Below, piece by piece: positions 25,407-33,397 of a stretch of DNA of 52,133 nt. The position numbers were made by a program, and so were the translations under genes. Numbering within the stretch: the first letter of the stretch is position 1; every line of letters starts with the position of its first letter. Origin of the DNA: a beta proteobacterium AAP51 (lineage in GTDB: Bacteria > Pseudomonadota > Gammaproteobacteria > Burkholderiales > Burkholderiaceae_C); contig LJHT01000041.1 of the NCBI GenBank assembly GCA_001295905.1, positions 1 through 52,133 of the forward strand. Reading direction: 5' to 3'. A model generated the notes under the pieces. The model did no database searches and was not told the origin of the DNA. It saw only the letters and a list, made by a program, of their open reading frames with translations.

Positions 25407-26598
25407 GGCGGCCCACGCTGCCGTGCACCAGCCTGCGCGCGGCCCACAAGCTCAAGGCCAGGGCCAGCAGCATCCACGCCAGGCCGGCCCAGGGCAGCGG
25501 CGCGAAACCCTGCGTGGCCAGCAGCGCGCCGCCGCCGGCCGCGCCGATGGCCTGGCCGCCGTAGATGGCCGAGGTATTCAGCGCCAGCAGCGCCGGCGCA
25601 TACGCCGCCGAGGCCTGCGACAGCCGCGCCTGTTGCGCCGAGTTGCACGAGAAACAGCCCAGCGCCCACGGCACCACGGCAGCGGCCATGCCCGCAGCGC
25701 CGCCCAGCAGCGCGGCGCTGCCTGCGGCCCCCGTCAGCGGCCAGGCCGCCAGCGACAGCAGCATCAGCACCAGCGCGATGTGCACGCAGCGCGCCGCGCC
25801 CAGCCTGTCGATGTAGCGGCTGAGCAGCACGTTGCCCAGCAGCCCGAAGGCCCCGAACCAGAAGAACAGGAAGCTCACCTCGCCCGCGCTGGCGCCCAGC
25901 ACCTGGCGGTAGTAAGGCGCGAAGTAGCTGAACAGCGTGAACTGGCCGGCCGCGCTGATGAGGGTGACGCCCACCATCGCCATGAGCAGCGGGTTGGTGA
26001 GCACGCGGCCCCAGCTGGCCAGGTTGAGCACCGGCGGCTTCACGCCCGTGGGCATGGCCCGCCACACGCCCCAGGCCGCAGCGGTGGACAGCAGGGCCAC
26101 CAGCGCGAAGGCCCAGCGCCAGCCCACGGTTTCGGCGATGAAGCTGTGCAGCGGCATGCCCAGCACCGAGCTGAGCGACCAGCCCAGGAACACCGTGGTG
26201 ATGGCGCGCCCGCGTTGCGCTGCCGGTGCCAGCACGTTGATGGCGGCTGCGGCCTGCGGCGTGAACACCGCCGCGCCCAGCACCGCCAGCACGCGCACCG
26301 GCAGCAGCGCGGCATAACCCGGCATCAGTGCTGACAGCGCGTGCCCCAGCGCAAACCACAGCAGCGCGGCGGTGAGCAGCCAGCGCCGGTCGAAACGCAC
26401 CAGCGCGGCGGCCAGCAGCGGCGCACCCAGGCCCATGGCCACGGCGCCGGCGGTGATGAGTTGCCCTGCCACCGCGGGCGACACCCGCAGCGCCGTGGCC
26501 AGGTCGTTCAGCGAGCCGGCCACCACCATCACGCCGCAGCCGATGGCGAAGTTGCCGGCCATCAGGGCGCGGCTGGCCGAGACCCAGGCCGCGCTCAC
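25399..26598 (-). CDS. MFS transporter (AraJ/YdhP-like efflux family)
   Basis: 399 codons from GTG 26598. Twelve predicted membrane helices. The motif A-like loop is visible (ALVRFDRRWLL after helix 2), with LGAAVFTPQAAAAINVLAP (helix 4 region) and a SRYIDRLGAARC loop between helices 8 and 9. This drug:H+ antiporter-1 subfamily usually exports sugars or drugs; the substrate here is unknown. It lies 28 bases after the dehydrogenase stop and overlaps chrA by 8 bases. Confidence 0.88.
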   Translation of the reverse strand: MSAAWVSASRALMAGNFAIGCGVMVVAGSLNDLATALRVSPAVAGQLITAGAVAMGLGAPLLAAALVRFDRRWLLTAALLWFALGHALSALMPGYAALLPVRVLAVLGAAVFTPQAAAAINVLAPAAQRGRAITTVFLGWSLSSVLGMPLHSFIAETVGWRWAFALVALLSTAAAWGVWRAMPTGVKPPVLNLASWGRVLTNPLLMAMVGVTLISAAGQFTLFSYFAPYYRQVLGASAGEVSFLFFWFGAFGLLGNVLLSRYIDRLGAARCVHIALVLMLLSLAAWPLTGAAGSAALLGGAAGMAAAVVPWALGCFSCNSAQQARLSQASAAYAPALLALNTSAIYGGQAIGAAGGGALLATQGFAPLPWAGLAWMLLALALSLWAARRLVHGSVGRHA

Positions 26599-26606
26599 GT
26601 CAGCGC

Positions 26607-26647
26607 AGCACCTTCAGTGCAGAACTTCAACGAAGCACCTTCAGTGC
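26607..26647. repeat. 27-bp-period duplication at the dehydrogenase 3' end
   Basis: AGCACCTTCAGTGC occurs at 26607-26620 and 26634-26647, exactly 27 bases apart. Read on the minus strand, both copies encode ALKVLR followed by a stop in the same frame; the first stop is the gene's real end. Confidence 0.9.
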
Positions 26648-27634
26648 TTCGGGGTTCACCAGGTTGGTCGGCTCGTTGTTGATGAAGTTCACCACGTTGC
26701 GGAAGGCGGCGCCGAAGTAGAGCTCGTAGCTGTCCTGCTCCACATAGCCCAGGTGCGGCGTGCACACGGCGTTCTCCAGCCGCAGCAGCGGGTGGCCTTG
26801 CAGGATGGGTTCGCTCTCGAATACGTCCACGGCGGCCATGCCCGGGCGGCCGCGGTTCAGCGCCGCAACGAGCGCGTTGTCTTCGATGAGCTCGGCGCGC
26901 GAGGTGTTCACGATCAGCGCGGTGGGCTTCATGCGGCTCAGCGCTTCCAGCCGCACGATGCCGCGCGTGGCGTCGCTCAGGCGCAGGTGCAGGCTGAGCA
27001 CGTCACAGGTTTCGAAGAAGGCCTCGCAGCTTTCGGCGGCGGCGTGGCCATCGGCCACGGCGCGGGCGCGCGAAGCTTCGCTGCCCCACACCTGCACCTG
27101 CATGCCGAAGGCCTTGCCGTAGCCGGCCACCAGCTGGCCGATCTTGCCGTAGCCCCAGATGCCCAGCGTCTTGCCGCGCAGCACCATGCCGATGGCGAAG
27201 TTCGGCGGCATCGACGCCGCCTTCAGCCCGCTTTGCTGCCAGGCGCCGTGCTTGAGGTTGCCGATGTACTGCGGCAGCCGCCGCATGCTGGCCATGATGA
27301 GGGCCCAGGTCAGCTCGGCCGGCGCCACCGGCGAGCCCACGCCTTCGGCCACCGCGATGCCCATGCGCGTGCAGGTGGCCACGTCGATGTGGCCGCCCAC
27401 GCGGCCGGTCTGCGAGATGAGCTTCAGGCGCGGCAGTTTTTCCAGCAGCGCCTTCGGGAACTGCGTGCGCTCGCGGATGAGCACCAGCACATCGGCATCG
27501 CGCAGCCGCACGCTGAGCTGGCCGATGCCCTTGACGGTGTTGGTGAAGACCTTGGCGTTCAGCGGTTCCAGGAGCTTGGCGCACTCGAGCTTGCGCACGG
27601 CATCCTGATAGTCGTCGAGGATGATGATGTTCAT
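26627..27634 (-). CDS. D-2-hydroxyacid dehydrogenase (NAD-dependent)
   Basis: 335 codons from ATG 27634. Rossmann signature GIWGYGKIGQLVAGYG in the middle; the catalytic Arg lies in ISQTGRVGGHIDVATC, Glu in the AAVDVFESEP block and His in CTPHLGYVEQD. Family members reduce 2-keto acids or oxidise D-2-hydroxy acids in the cytoplasm; this GRV/HID variant is close to phosphoglycerate-dehydrogenase-like proteins of unassigned substrate. The C-terminal coding is duplicated just past the stop. Divergent from the DUF1993 gene; upstream of and probably cotranscribed with the MFS and chrA genes. Confidence 0.9.
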   Translation of the reverse strand: MNIIILDDYQDAVRKLECAKLLEPLNAKVFTNTVKGIGQLSVRLRDADVLVLIRERTQFPKALLEKLPRLKLISQTGRVGGHIDVATCTRMGIAVAEGVGSPVAPAELTWALIMASMRRLPQYIGNLKHGAWQQSGLKAASMPPNFAIGMVLRGKTLGIWGYGKIGQLVAGYGKAFGMQVQVWGSEASRARAVADGHAAAESCEAFFETCDVLSLHLRLSDATRGIVRLEALSRMKPTALIVNTSRAELIEDNALVAALNRGRPGMAAVDVFESEPILQGHPLLRLENAVCTPHLGYVEQDSYELYFGAAFRNVVNFINNEPTNLVNPEALKVLR

Positions 27635-27717
27635 GGCATTGGCCGGCGATTCTGCCCTGTCGGCGCAGCGGCAGGCCGGGCTTTCGGGCGCCGGCGACGG
27701 CGGGCGAACGGCGGCGC

Positions 27718-27723
27718 TAGCAT
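27718..27723 (+). promoter_or_regulatory. Candidate -10 box for the DUF1993 gene
   Basis: TAGCAT in GCGCTAGCATGCGG, 32 bases upstream of the ATG. No convincing -35. Confidence 0.3.
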
Positions 27724-27755
27724 GCGGCCCCTCACGTTGAACCGAAAGCACCGCC

Positions 27756-28259
27756 ATGAGCCTCTCGATGCACGCCGCCAGCGCCCCCGTCTTCCTGCGC
27801 ACCCTGAACGCCATGCTGGTGTGGCTGGACAAGGCCCAGGCCCACGCCGAAGCGCGCAAGTTCGACGCCAACAACTTCCTCACGCTGCGCCTGGCGCCCG
27901 ACATGCTGCCCTTCACGCGGCAGATCCAGATCACCACCGACGGCGTGAAGGGCTGCATGGCCCGCCTGGCCGGCCAGGAAGTGCCGAAGTGGGAAGACAG
28001 CGAAACCACGCTCGACGACCTGCGCGCGCGCATCCGCCGCACCATCGCCTTCGTCGAGAGCTTCACGCCGGCGCAGATCGACGGCACCGAGGCGCGCGAG
28101 ATCGTGCTGCCCATGCGCCAGGGCGACCCGCTGCGCTACGACGGCGAGAGCTACCTCAAGCACTTCGTGCTGCCGAACTTCTTCTTCCACGCCACCACCA
28201 CCTACGCGCTGCTGCGCGCGGGCGGCGTTGACCTGGGCAAGCGCGACTTCCTGGGGTAA
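27756..28259 (+). CDS. DUF1993 family protein
   Basis: 167 codons. Matches the DUF1993 pattern: an N-terminal SAPVFLRTLNAMLVWLDKA helix, LAPDMLPFTRQIQITTDGVKGCMARLAG, a central DLRARIRRTIAFVESF helix and a C-terminal FFFHATTTYALLRAGGVDLGKRDFLG. The family is a DinB-like four-helix bundle with no known function; a histidine near the C-terminus could bind metal. Divergent from the dehydrogenase and convergent with mltD across 17 bases. Confidence 0.88.
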   Translation: MSLSMHAASAPVFLRTLNAMLVWLDKAQAHAEARKFDANNFLTLRLAPDMLPFTRQIQITTDGVKGCMARLAGQEVPKWEDSETTLDDLRARIRRTIAFVESFTPAQIDGTEAREIVLPMRQGDPLRYDGESYLKHFVLPNFFFHATTTYALLRAGGVDLGKRDFLG

Positions 28260-28276
28260 GGCGCGCGCGTCGCGCC
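28260..28276. terminator. Hairpin filling the 17-base DUF1993/mltD intergenic space
   Basis: GGCGCG (28260-28265), loop CGCGT, CGCGCC (28271-28276). The stem occupies exactly the bases between the TAA of one gene and the stop of the convergent gene. Confidence 0.5.
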
Positions 28277-29974
28277 TCAGCGCGACGGGTGCCGGGCGGC
28301 GTTGGGCTGGGCCTTGCCCGGCGCCTTCTGGGCTGCGGTGGGCCGGGCGGGTTGGGCGGCCTTGGCTTTGGCGCTAGCGCTGGCGCTGGCGCGCTTGGGC
28401 TGCGCCGCGGCCGCGCGCTTGCGGGCAGGGGCTGCCGCGCGGCGCTGCGGCGTGGCGCGCACTTCCACCACGATGGTCTGGCCGGCCTTGAAACGCGCCT
28501 TCGGGCTGACGCCGTTCCACTGCGCCACCTGCGCGGCGCTGACGCGGTAACGCCGCGCCACTGCCGCCACGCTGTCGCCCTTGCGGCCGGCCTTGAAGCG
28601 CAGCTTGCGCGTGGGGCGGCTTTCGGGCGTCAGGGCCAGCAGGCCGTGGTGGGCGATGTGTTCGGCCACGTCGGCGTCGTCTTCGTCGCGCGGTACCAGC
28701 AGCGTCGAGCCTGCCCGCACCAGCATGCCCTTCGGTATGCGGTTGGCGGATCGCAGCTCTTCCTCGCTCATGCCGATGAGGCGGGCCGCTTCGGCCGGCT
28801 TCAGCGTGCGCGGGGCCACCCAAGCCGTCCACGTGGCCAGCGCGCCGCTGTGCGCTTCCAGCGCGCGCACGAAGCGGTTGGCGTTGTCGTAGGGCAGCAG
28901 CACCTGGGGCGTGCCGGCGGCCAGGATCACCGGCTTGTTCATCTGCGGGTTGAGCTGCTCGAACTCGTCCTGGCCCAGGCCGGCCAGCGAGGCGGCCAGC
29001 GCGACGTCGATGTCGCGGTCTATCGGCACGCTGAGGAAGAAGGGGTGGTTCTCCAGCGGCGGCAGCGTCAGCGCAAAAGCTTCAGGCCGCAGCACGATGT
29101 TCTTCACCGCCTGCAGCTTGGGCACGTACTCGCGCGTTTCCTGCGGCATGCGCAAGGCTTCGTACACCAGCGGCTTGCCGGCGCGGCGGTTGCGCTCGAG
29201 CGCGCGCGACACATTCCCCTGGCCCCAGTTGTAGGCGGCCAGCGCGAGGTGCCAGTCGTTGAATAGGCCGTGCAGGCGCTGCAGGTAATCGAGCGCGGCG
29301 CGTGTGCTGGCCAGCACGTCGCGGCGGTCGTCGCGGAAGAGGTTCTGGCGCAGCTCGAAATCCTTGCCCGTGGCCGGCATGAACTGCCACATGCCCATGG
29401 CCGCGGCGTGCGACTTGGCCTGCGGGTTGAACGCACTCTCGATGAAGGGCAGCAGCGCCAGCTCCGCCGGCAGGCCACGGCGGTTCACTTCCTCGACGAT
29501 GTGGAAGAGGTAGCGGCCGCCGCGCTCGGTCATGCGCTGCACGTAGGCGGGGTCGCGGGCGTACCAGCGCTCCCACTTGCGCACGAGTTCGCTGTCCAGA
29601 TCGGGCATGGCAAAGCCGCTGCGCACACGTTCCCAGAGGTCGCTGCGGTCGCCCACATCGCCCAGGTCGACGCGGCTGATGGAGGCGGCCGGCGGCGGGG
29701 CGGCTGCATCGCCTGGGGTTGATGCGGTGGCTGCGTCGGCAGCCGCCGAAGCCGCGGCGGCCGGGGCGGCGGGGGCTTCGGCCAGCGGGGCGGCGGGCGC
29801 GGTGGGGCTGGCCACGAGCGGGGGCGTGGCGTCGGGGGCAGGCAAGGTGCTGCAGCCCGAGACCAGCAGCAGAAGGCCACTCCAGAAAGCGAGGGTGCGG
29901 GCCCGTGTGCGGCCCCATGTGCGGCCCGAGGTGCGGGCCCATGTGCGGCCCAGGGAACGAGGGGGTGTCATCAT
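28277..29974 (-). CDS. mltD: Membrane-bound lytic murein transglycosylase D, lipoprotein
   Basis: 565 codons from ATG 29974, overlapping the gloB stop. The n-region of the signal peptide is an unusual Arg/Trp/Thr repeat, followed by a hydrophobic core and lipobox LVSGC (Cys41), so it is an outer-membrane-type lipoprotein. The SLT domain has FIESAFNPQAKSHAAAMGMWQFMPATG with the catalytic Glu and ALAAYNWGQGNV. A LysM-type peptidoglycan-binding segment follows near the C-terminus (KAGRKGDSVAAVARRYRVSAAQVAQWNG), then a basic Ala/Lys-rich tail. Cleaves glycan strands to 1,6-anhydromuropeptides. Translationally coupled to gloB. Confidence 0.92.
   Translation of the reverse strand: MMTPPRSLGRTWARTSGRTWGRTRARTLAFWSGLLLLVSGCSTLPAPDATPPLVASPTAPAAPLAEAPAAPAAAASAAADAATASTPGDAAAPPPAASISRVDLGDVGDRSDLWERVRSGFAMPDLDSELVRKWERWYARDPAYVQRMTERGGRYLFHIVEEVNRRGLPAELALLPFIESAFNPQAKSHAAAMGMWQFMPATGKDFELRQNLFRDDRRDVLASTRAALDYLQRLHGLFNDWHLALAAYNWGQGNVSRALERNRRAGKPLVYEALRMPQETREYVPKLQAVKNIVLRPEAFALTLPPLENHPFFLSVPIDRDIDVALAASLAGLGQDEFEQLNPQMNKPVILAAGTPQVLLPYDNANRFVRALEAHSGALATWTAWVAPRTLKPAEAARLIGMSEEELRSANRIPKGMLVRAGSTLLVPRDEDDADVAEHIAHHGLLALTPESRPTRKLRFKAGRKGDSVAAVARRYRVSAAQVAQWNGVSPKARFKAGQTIVVEVRATPQRRAAAPARKRAAAAQPKRASASASAKAKAAQPARPTAAQKAPGKAQPNAARHPSR
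29895..29954 (-). repeat. Five 12-bp tandem repeats in the mltD signal-peptide region
   Basis: Plus-strand units of the form GTGCGGSCCNNN at 29895, 29907, 29919, 29931 and 29943. On the coding strand they give the RTWARTSGRTWGRTRART-like stretch in the n-region of the lipoprotein signal. Confidence 0.9.
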
Positions 29975-30741
29975 CAAAAACGGTTCTTCCATTCACGCAA
30001 GGCGGCCAGCACGCTGACCGCGTCTTCGCCCACCGCCCCCTGGGCACGGGCGGCGGCCATCACTTCAGGGGTCTCGCAGCGCAGAAATGGGTTGATCTGG
30101 CGCTCCAGCCCGATGCTGGAGGGCAGGGTGGGCAGGCCCTGGGCTCGCCGTTCTTCGCACTGCGCCTGGTACTGAGCCCTTTGCAGGTTGCCAGGTTCCA
30201 CGGCGGCCGCAAATTTCAGGTTCGACAGCGTGTATTCGTGGGTGCAGCACACCCGCGTGCCCGAGGGCAGCGCCGCCAGGCGCGAGAGCGAGCGGTGCAT
30301 CTGCGCCGGCGTGCCTTCGAAGAGGCGCCCGCAGCCAGCGGAGAAGAGGGTGTCGCCGCAGAACAGCAAAGGCGCGGTCCCACCCTGCTGCTGCAGGTAG
30401 GCAATGTGCCCGGCGGTGTGGCCGGGCACGTCCAGCACCTCGAACGCCTGGCCGAGCACGGCCACCGTGTCGCCATCGGCCAGCGGCGTGAAGGGGGCCG
30501 GGATGCGCTCGCGCGCCGGGCCCCACACGGGCCCGCGCAGGTGCGGGCGCAGCGCGGCGATGCCGCCCACGTGGTCGGGGTGGTGGTGCGTCACTAGAAT
30601 GCCCGCGAGCTGCAAGCCCTGGGCCTTCAGCGCCTGCAGCACGGGCGCGGCATCACCCGGGTCCACCACCACGGCCTGCGTGCCGTCGTGAAGCATCCAG
30701 ATGTAGTTGTCGGCGAAGGCGGGCAGCGCAGAAAGATTCAT
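29974..30741 (-). CDS. gloB: Hydroxyacylglutathione hydrolase (glyoxalase II)
   Basis: 255 codons from ATG 30741 (start [15 protein letters not shown] is the family N-terminus; an ATG at 30786 is less likely). The metallo-beta-lactamase motif THHHPDHVGG (51-60) gives the binuclear metal site; further ligands are in VPGHTAGH, CGDTLFSAGCGRLFEG and THEYTLSN. Hydrolyses S-lactoylglutathione to lactate and glutathione in the cytoplasm. The C-terminal FLRCETPEV and helical ending are typical. Its start codon overlaps the start of the divergent methyltransferase on one CATG. The gloB / methyltransferase / rnhA order is common in Burkholderiales. Confidence 0.94.
   Translation of the reverse strand: MNLSALPAFADNYIWMLHDGTQAVVVDPGDAAPVLQALKAQGLQLAGILVTHHHPDHVGGIAALRPHLRGPVWGPARERIPAPFTPLADGDTVAVLGQAFEVLDVPGHTAGHIAYLQQQGGTAPLLFCGDTLFSAGCGRLFEGTPAQMHRSLSRLAALPSGTRVCCTHEYTLSNLKFAAAVEPGNLQRAQYQAQCEERRAQGLPTLPSSIGLERQINPFLRCETPEVMAAARAQGAVGEDAVSVLAALREWKNRF
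30595..30600 (+). promoter_or_regulatory. Candidate -10 box for the methyltransferase gene, inside gloB
   Basis: TAGAAT on the plus strand, 140 bases before the methyltransferase ATG. It is antisense to gloB codons ATT and CTA, which are rare in this GC-rich gene. Matches the boxes at 9164 and 20564. Confidence 0.3.
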
Positions 30742-31594
30742 GACGCGAGACGAGTCGATACTGGAACTGGGGGCCTGGCTGCGCACCGCGCCGGGCCACT
30801 ACCTGCTGGCGTGGGAACAAGACCGATTGGACCACGCGGTGACCGACGCCTTCGGTTTCCACGCACTGCAACTGGGCCTGCCCGAACTGGACGGCCTGCG
30901 TGCCAACCGCATGCCGCACCGCTGGGTGGCCAGCGATTCCATGCATGTGCCCGAAGACTTCTCGCTGTCGCTGCCGCCGCTGGACGACAGCCTGCTCAGC
31001 ACGCAGGCCGGGCACGAACCGGTGGCGCTGCACTGCGAGTTCGACGCGCTGCCCTTTCCTGACAACAGCATCGACCTCGTGGTGCTGCCCCATGCGCTGG
31101 AACTGGCGCGCGACCCCCACCACACGCTGCGCGAGGTGGAGCGTGTGCTGGTGCCCGAAGGGCGCGTGGTCATCGCCGGCTTCAACCCGGCCAGCCTGTG
31201 GGGCCTGCGCCAGCGTGCGGGCCGCATGAAGCGCGGCCTGGGCCTCGGCCGGCAGGGCAGCCTGTACCTGCCGCGCGCGGGTGAGTTCATCGGCTACTGG
31301 CGCCTGCGCGACTGGCTGCGCCTGCTGGGGTTCGAGGTCGAGGCCGGCCGCTTCGGCTGCTGGCGCCCGCCATTCCACAGCCAGAAGTGGCTGGACCGCT
31401 TCGCCTGGATGGACCGCGTGGGCGACCGCTGGTGGCCGGTGCTGGGCAGCGTGTACTTCGTGGTGGCCGTCAAGCGCGTGCGCGGCATGCGCCTGGTGGG
31501 CCTGGCCAAGCAGAACCAGCGCAAGAAGCAGGCGGCAACGGCCGTGGTGGCGCGCCGCGAGCCGGCCGAGATGAAGTCCGAGATGGACGTGTGA
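30740..31594 (+). CDS. Class I SAM-dependent methyltransferase (gloB-rnhA neighbour)
   Basis: 284 codons from ATG 30740. A Methyltransf_11-type domain is seen from the [44 protein letters not shown] region (motifs II to III), while the motif I glycine loop is weak, as in this family. The C-terminal third is rich in Trp/Arg ([17 protein letters not shown]), followed by a basic Lys/Arg tail. Substrate unknown; the family is fixed between gloB and rnhA in many betaproteobacteria. The start overlaps the gloB start head to head. Confidence 0.82.
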   Translation: MTRDESILELGAWLRTAPGHYLLAWEQDRLDHAVTDAFGFHALQLGLPELDGLRANRMPHRWVASDSMHVPEDFSLSLPPLDDSLLSTQAGHEPVALHCEFDALPFPDNSIDLVVLPHALELARDPHHTLREVERVLVPEGRVVIAGFNPASLWGLRQRAGRMKRGLGLGRQGSLYLPRAGEFIGYWRLRDWLRLLGFEVEAGRFGCWRPPFHSQKWLDRFAWMDRVGDRWWPVLGSVYFVVAVKRVRGMRLVGLAKQNQRKKQAATAVVARREPAEMKSEMDV

Positions 31595-31601
31595 AGCAGA
31601 A

Positions 31602-31638
31602 GAACAGCGTGGAACCCGCGAACCGATGGAACAGCGTG
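31602..31638 (+). repeat. Direct repeat GAACAGCGTG in the rnhA leader
   Basis: GAACAGCGTG at 31602-31611 and again at 31629-31638, 27 bases apart. The second copy ends 2 bases before the rnhA ATG at 31641 and carries GGA as the only ribosome-binding-like sequence. Confidence 0.7.
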
Positions 31639-31640
31639 CA

Positions 31641-32078
31641 ATGACTGAAGTGGTGATCTACGCCGACGGTGCCTGCCGCGGCAACCCGGGCCCCGGGGGC
31701 TGGGGTGCGTGGTTGAAGAGCGGCACGCACGAAAAGGAAATCTTCGGGGGCGAGAAGCTCACCACCAACAACCGCATGGAGCTCACCGCCGTCATCGAGG
31801 CCCTGGCCTCGCTGAAGCAGCGCTGCGCCGTCACCATCTACACCGACAGCAGCTACGTGAAGGACGGCATCACCACCTGGATCCATGGCTGGAAGAAACG
31901 CGGCTGGACCACGGCCGACAAGAAGCCGGTGAAGAACGTCGAGCTCTGGCAACGCCTCGATGCGCTGAATGCCGCGCACCAGGTGACCTGGCGCTGGGTG
32001 AAGGGCCACGCCGGCGACCCCGGCAACGAGCGCGCCGACCGCCTGGCCAACAGGGGCGTGGACGCACTGGCCGCCTGA
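31641..32078 (+). CDS. rnhA: Ribonuclease HI
   Basis: 145 codons from ATG 31641; an ATG at 31626 would add five residues not seen in the family. Catalytic acidic residues appear in order: Asp in [16 protein letters not shown], Glu in NNRMELTA, Asp in [11 protein letters not shown] and Asp in NERADRLAN, with the basic handle around [10 protein letters not shown] and the His of [11 protein letters not shown]. Degrades RNA in RNA-DNA hybrids during replication. In relatives dnaQ commonly follows; here an RND efflux operon does. Confidence 0.96.
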   Translation: MTEVVIYADGACRGNPGPGGWGAWLKSGTHEKEIFGGEKLTTNNRMELTAVIEALASLKQRCAVTIYTDSSYVKDGITTWIHGWKKRGWTTADKKPVKNVELWQRLDALNAAHQVTWRWVKGHAGDPGNERADRLANRGVDALAA

Positions 32079-32106
32079 GCGGCGGGCGCCATAACCCCAG
32101 AAAAGC

Positions 32107-32112
32107 TACAGT
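32107..32112 (+). promoter_or_regulatory. Candidate -10 box for the RND efflux operon
   Basis: TACAGT in AAAAGCTACAGTCATGG, 33 bases before the TTG start, in the only A-rich spot of the 67-base gap after rnhA. No clear -35 and no regulator gene nearby. Confidence 0.3.
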
Positions 32113-32145
32113 CATGGGTTGCCGGCAGCCCGTGAGAACAAGACC

Positions 32146-33381
32146 TTGAAGACTTTGCATACGGCCGTGGCCGTGGTGGGCCTGGCGCTGGCCGGGGGCC
32201 TGGCCTGGTGGTGGCAGAACCAGCCGGCAAAGCCGGTGGCTGCCAGCAGCGCCGCGGCGGGGCCGGGGGCGGCCCGGCAGGGCGCGGCAGGTGGCCCCGG
32301 TGGGGCTGGCGCTCCTGGTGCCCCGGCCGGCCGTGGTGGCCCCGGTGGACCTTCGGGCCCGGCGGCCGTGGAAGTGGCCCGCGTGCAAAGCCTGCAGATC
32401 ACCGACGACGTGCAGGCCGTGGGCTCGCTGCGCTCGAACCAGGGCGTGATGCTGAGGCCCGAGGTCAGCGGGCGCATCGTCAAGCTGGGTTTCAAGGACG
32501 GCCATCTCGTGCGCCGTGGCCAGTTGCTCGTGCAGCTGGACGATACCTTGCAGCAGGCGCAGCTGAAGCAGGCCGAGGCCCAGGCCGCCATTGCCCGCAC
32601 CAACCTGCAGCGCAGCCGCGAGCTGCTGGGCCAGGGCTTCGTGAGCCAGAGCGCCGTCGACCAGAACCAGGCCGCGCTGGATGTGGCCGAGGCCCAGGTG
32701 GCGCTGGCCCGCGCCCAGGCCGCGCGCATGAAGGTGCTGGCGCCTTTCGACGGCACCGCCGGCATCAGCCTGGTGGACGTGGGCGACTACATCAAGGACG
32801 GCGCCGACATCGTGAACCTGGAAGACCTGCGTTCGATGAAGGTGCAGTTCGCGCTGCCCGAACGGGTGGTCGACCGGCTGCGCGTTGGCCAGGCCGTGGA
32901 AGTGGCGGTGGATGCTTTGCCCGGCCGCAGCTTCAAGGGCCGCGTGCAGGCCATCGATTCCATGGTCGACGCCAATGGCCGCGCGCTGCAGGTGGTGGCC
33001 CAGGTCAACAACCCCGGCGCGCTGCTCAAGCCCGGCATGTTCGCGCGGCCGCGCGTGGTGTTCGCGGTGCGTGAAGGTGCGCTGGTGGTGCCTGAGGAAG
33101 CGCTGGTGCCGGTGGGCGGCAGGCAGCTCATCTTCAAGCTGGCGGAGGGGGCCGATGGCAAGAAGGTGGCGCGCCGCGTGGATGCGAAGCTGGGCCTGCG
33201 CCTGCCCGGCCGCGTGGAAGTGCTGCAAGGCCTGCAGGCCGGCGACAGCGTGGTGACGGCCGGCCACGCGCGGCTGCTGCGCGGCAACGACGTGCCGGTG
33301 CGCGTGATCGACCTCGCCCGCCCGCCGGGCGGCCCAGGTTCAGGCGCCGCCCCCGGCCGCCCGGCCTCGGCCGCCCGTTGA
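32146..33381 (+). CDS. RND efflux periplasmic adaptor (membrane fusion protein)
   Basis: 411 codons from TTG 32146, giving MKTLHTAVAVVGLALAGGLAWWW, a signal anchor; a TTG at 32119 is in frame upstream. A Gly/Pro/Ala-rich linker (about 35-75) precedes the conserved core: a barrel-sandwich/lipoyl half (GSLRSNQGVMLRPEVSGRI), a coiled-coil hairpin (LQQAQLKQAEAQAAIARTNLQRSRELL), the second lipoyl half (APFDGTAGISLVDVGDYI) and a beta-barrel and membrane-proximal domain (PLKPGMFARPRVV-like segment, VPEEALVPVGG). It bridges the pump and an outer-membrane channel not encoded here. Ends 16 bases before the pump gene. Confidence 0.9.
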   Translation: MKTLHTAVAVVGLALAGGLAWWWQNQPAKPVAASSAAAGPGAARQGAAGGPGGAGAPGAPAGRGGPGGPSGPAAVEVARVQSLQITDDVQAVGSLRSNQGVMLRPEVSGRIVKLGFKDGHLVRRGQLLVQLDDTLQQAQLKQAEAQAAIARTNLQRSRELLGQGFVSQSAVDQNQAALDVAEAQVALARAQAARMKVLAPFDGTAGISLVDVGDYIKDGADIVNLEDLRSMKVQFALPERVVDRLRVGQAVEVAVDALPGRSFKGRVQAIDSMVDANGRALQVVAQVNNPGALLKPGMFARPRVVFAVREGALVVPEEALVPVGGRQLIFKLAEGADGKKVARRVDAKLGLRLPGRVEVLQGLQAGDSVVTAGHARLLRGNDVPVRVIDLARPPGGPGSGAAPGRPASAAR

Positions 33382-33397
33382 AGCCGAGGCCCGCGCG

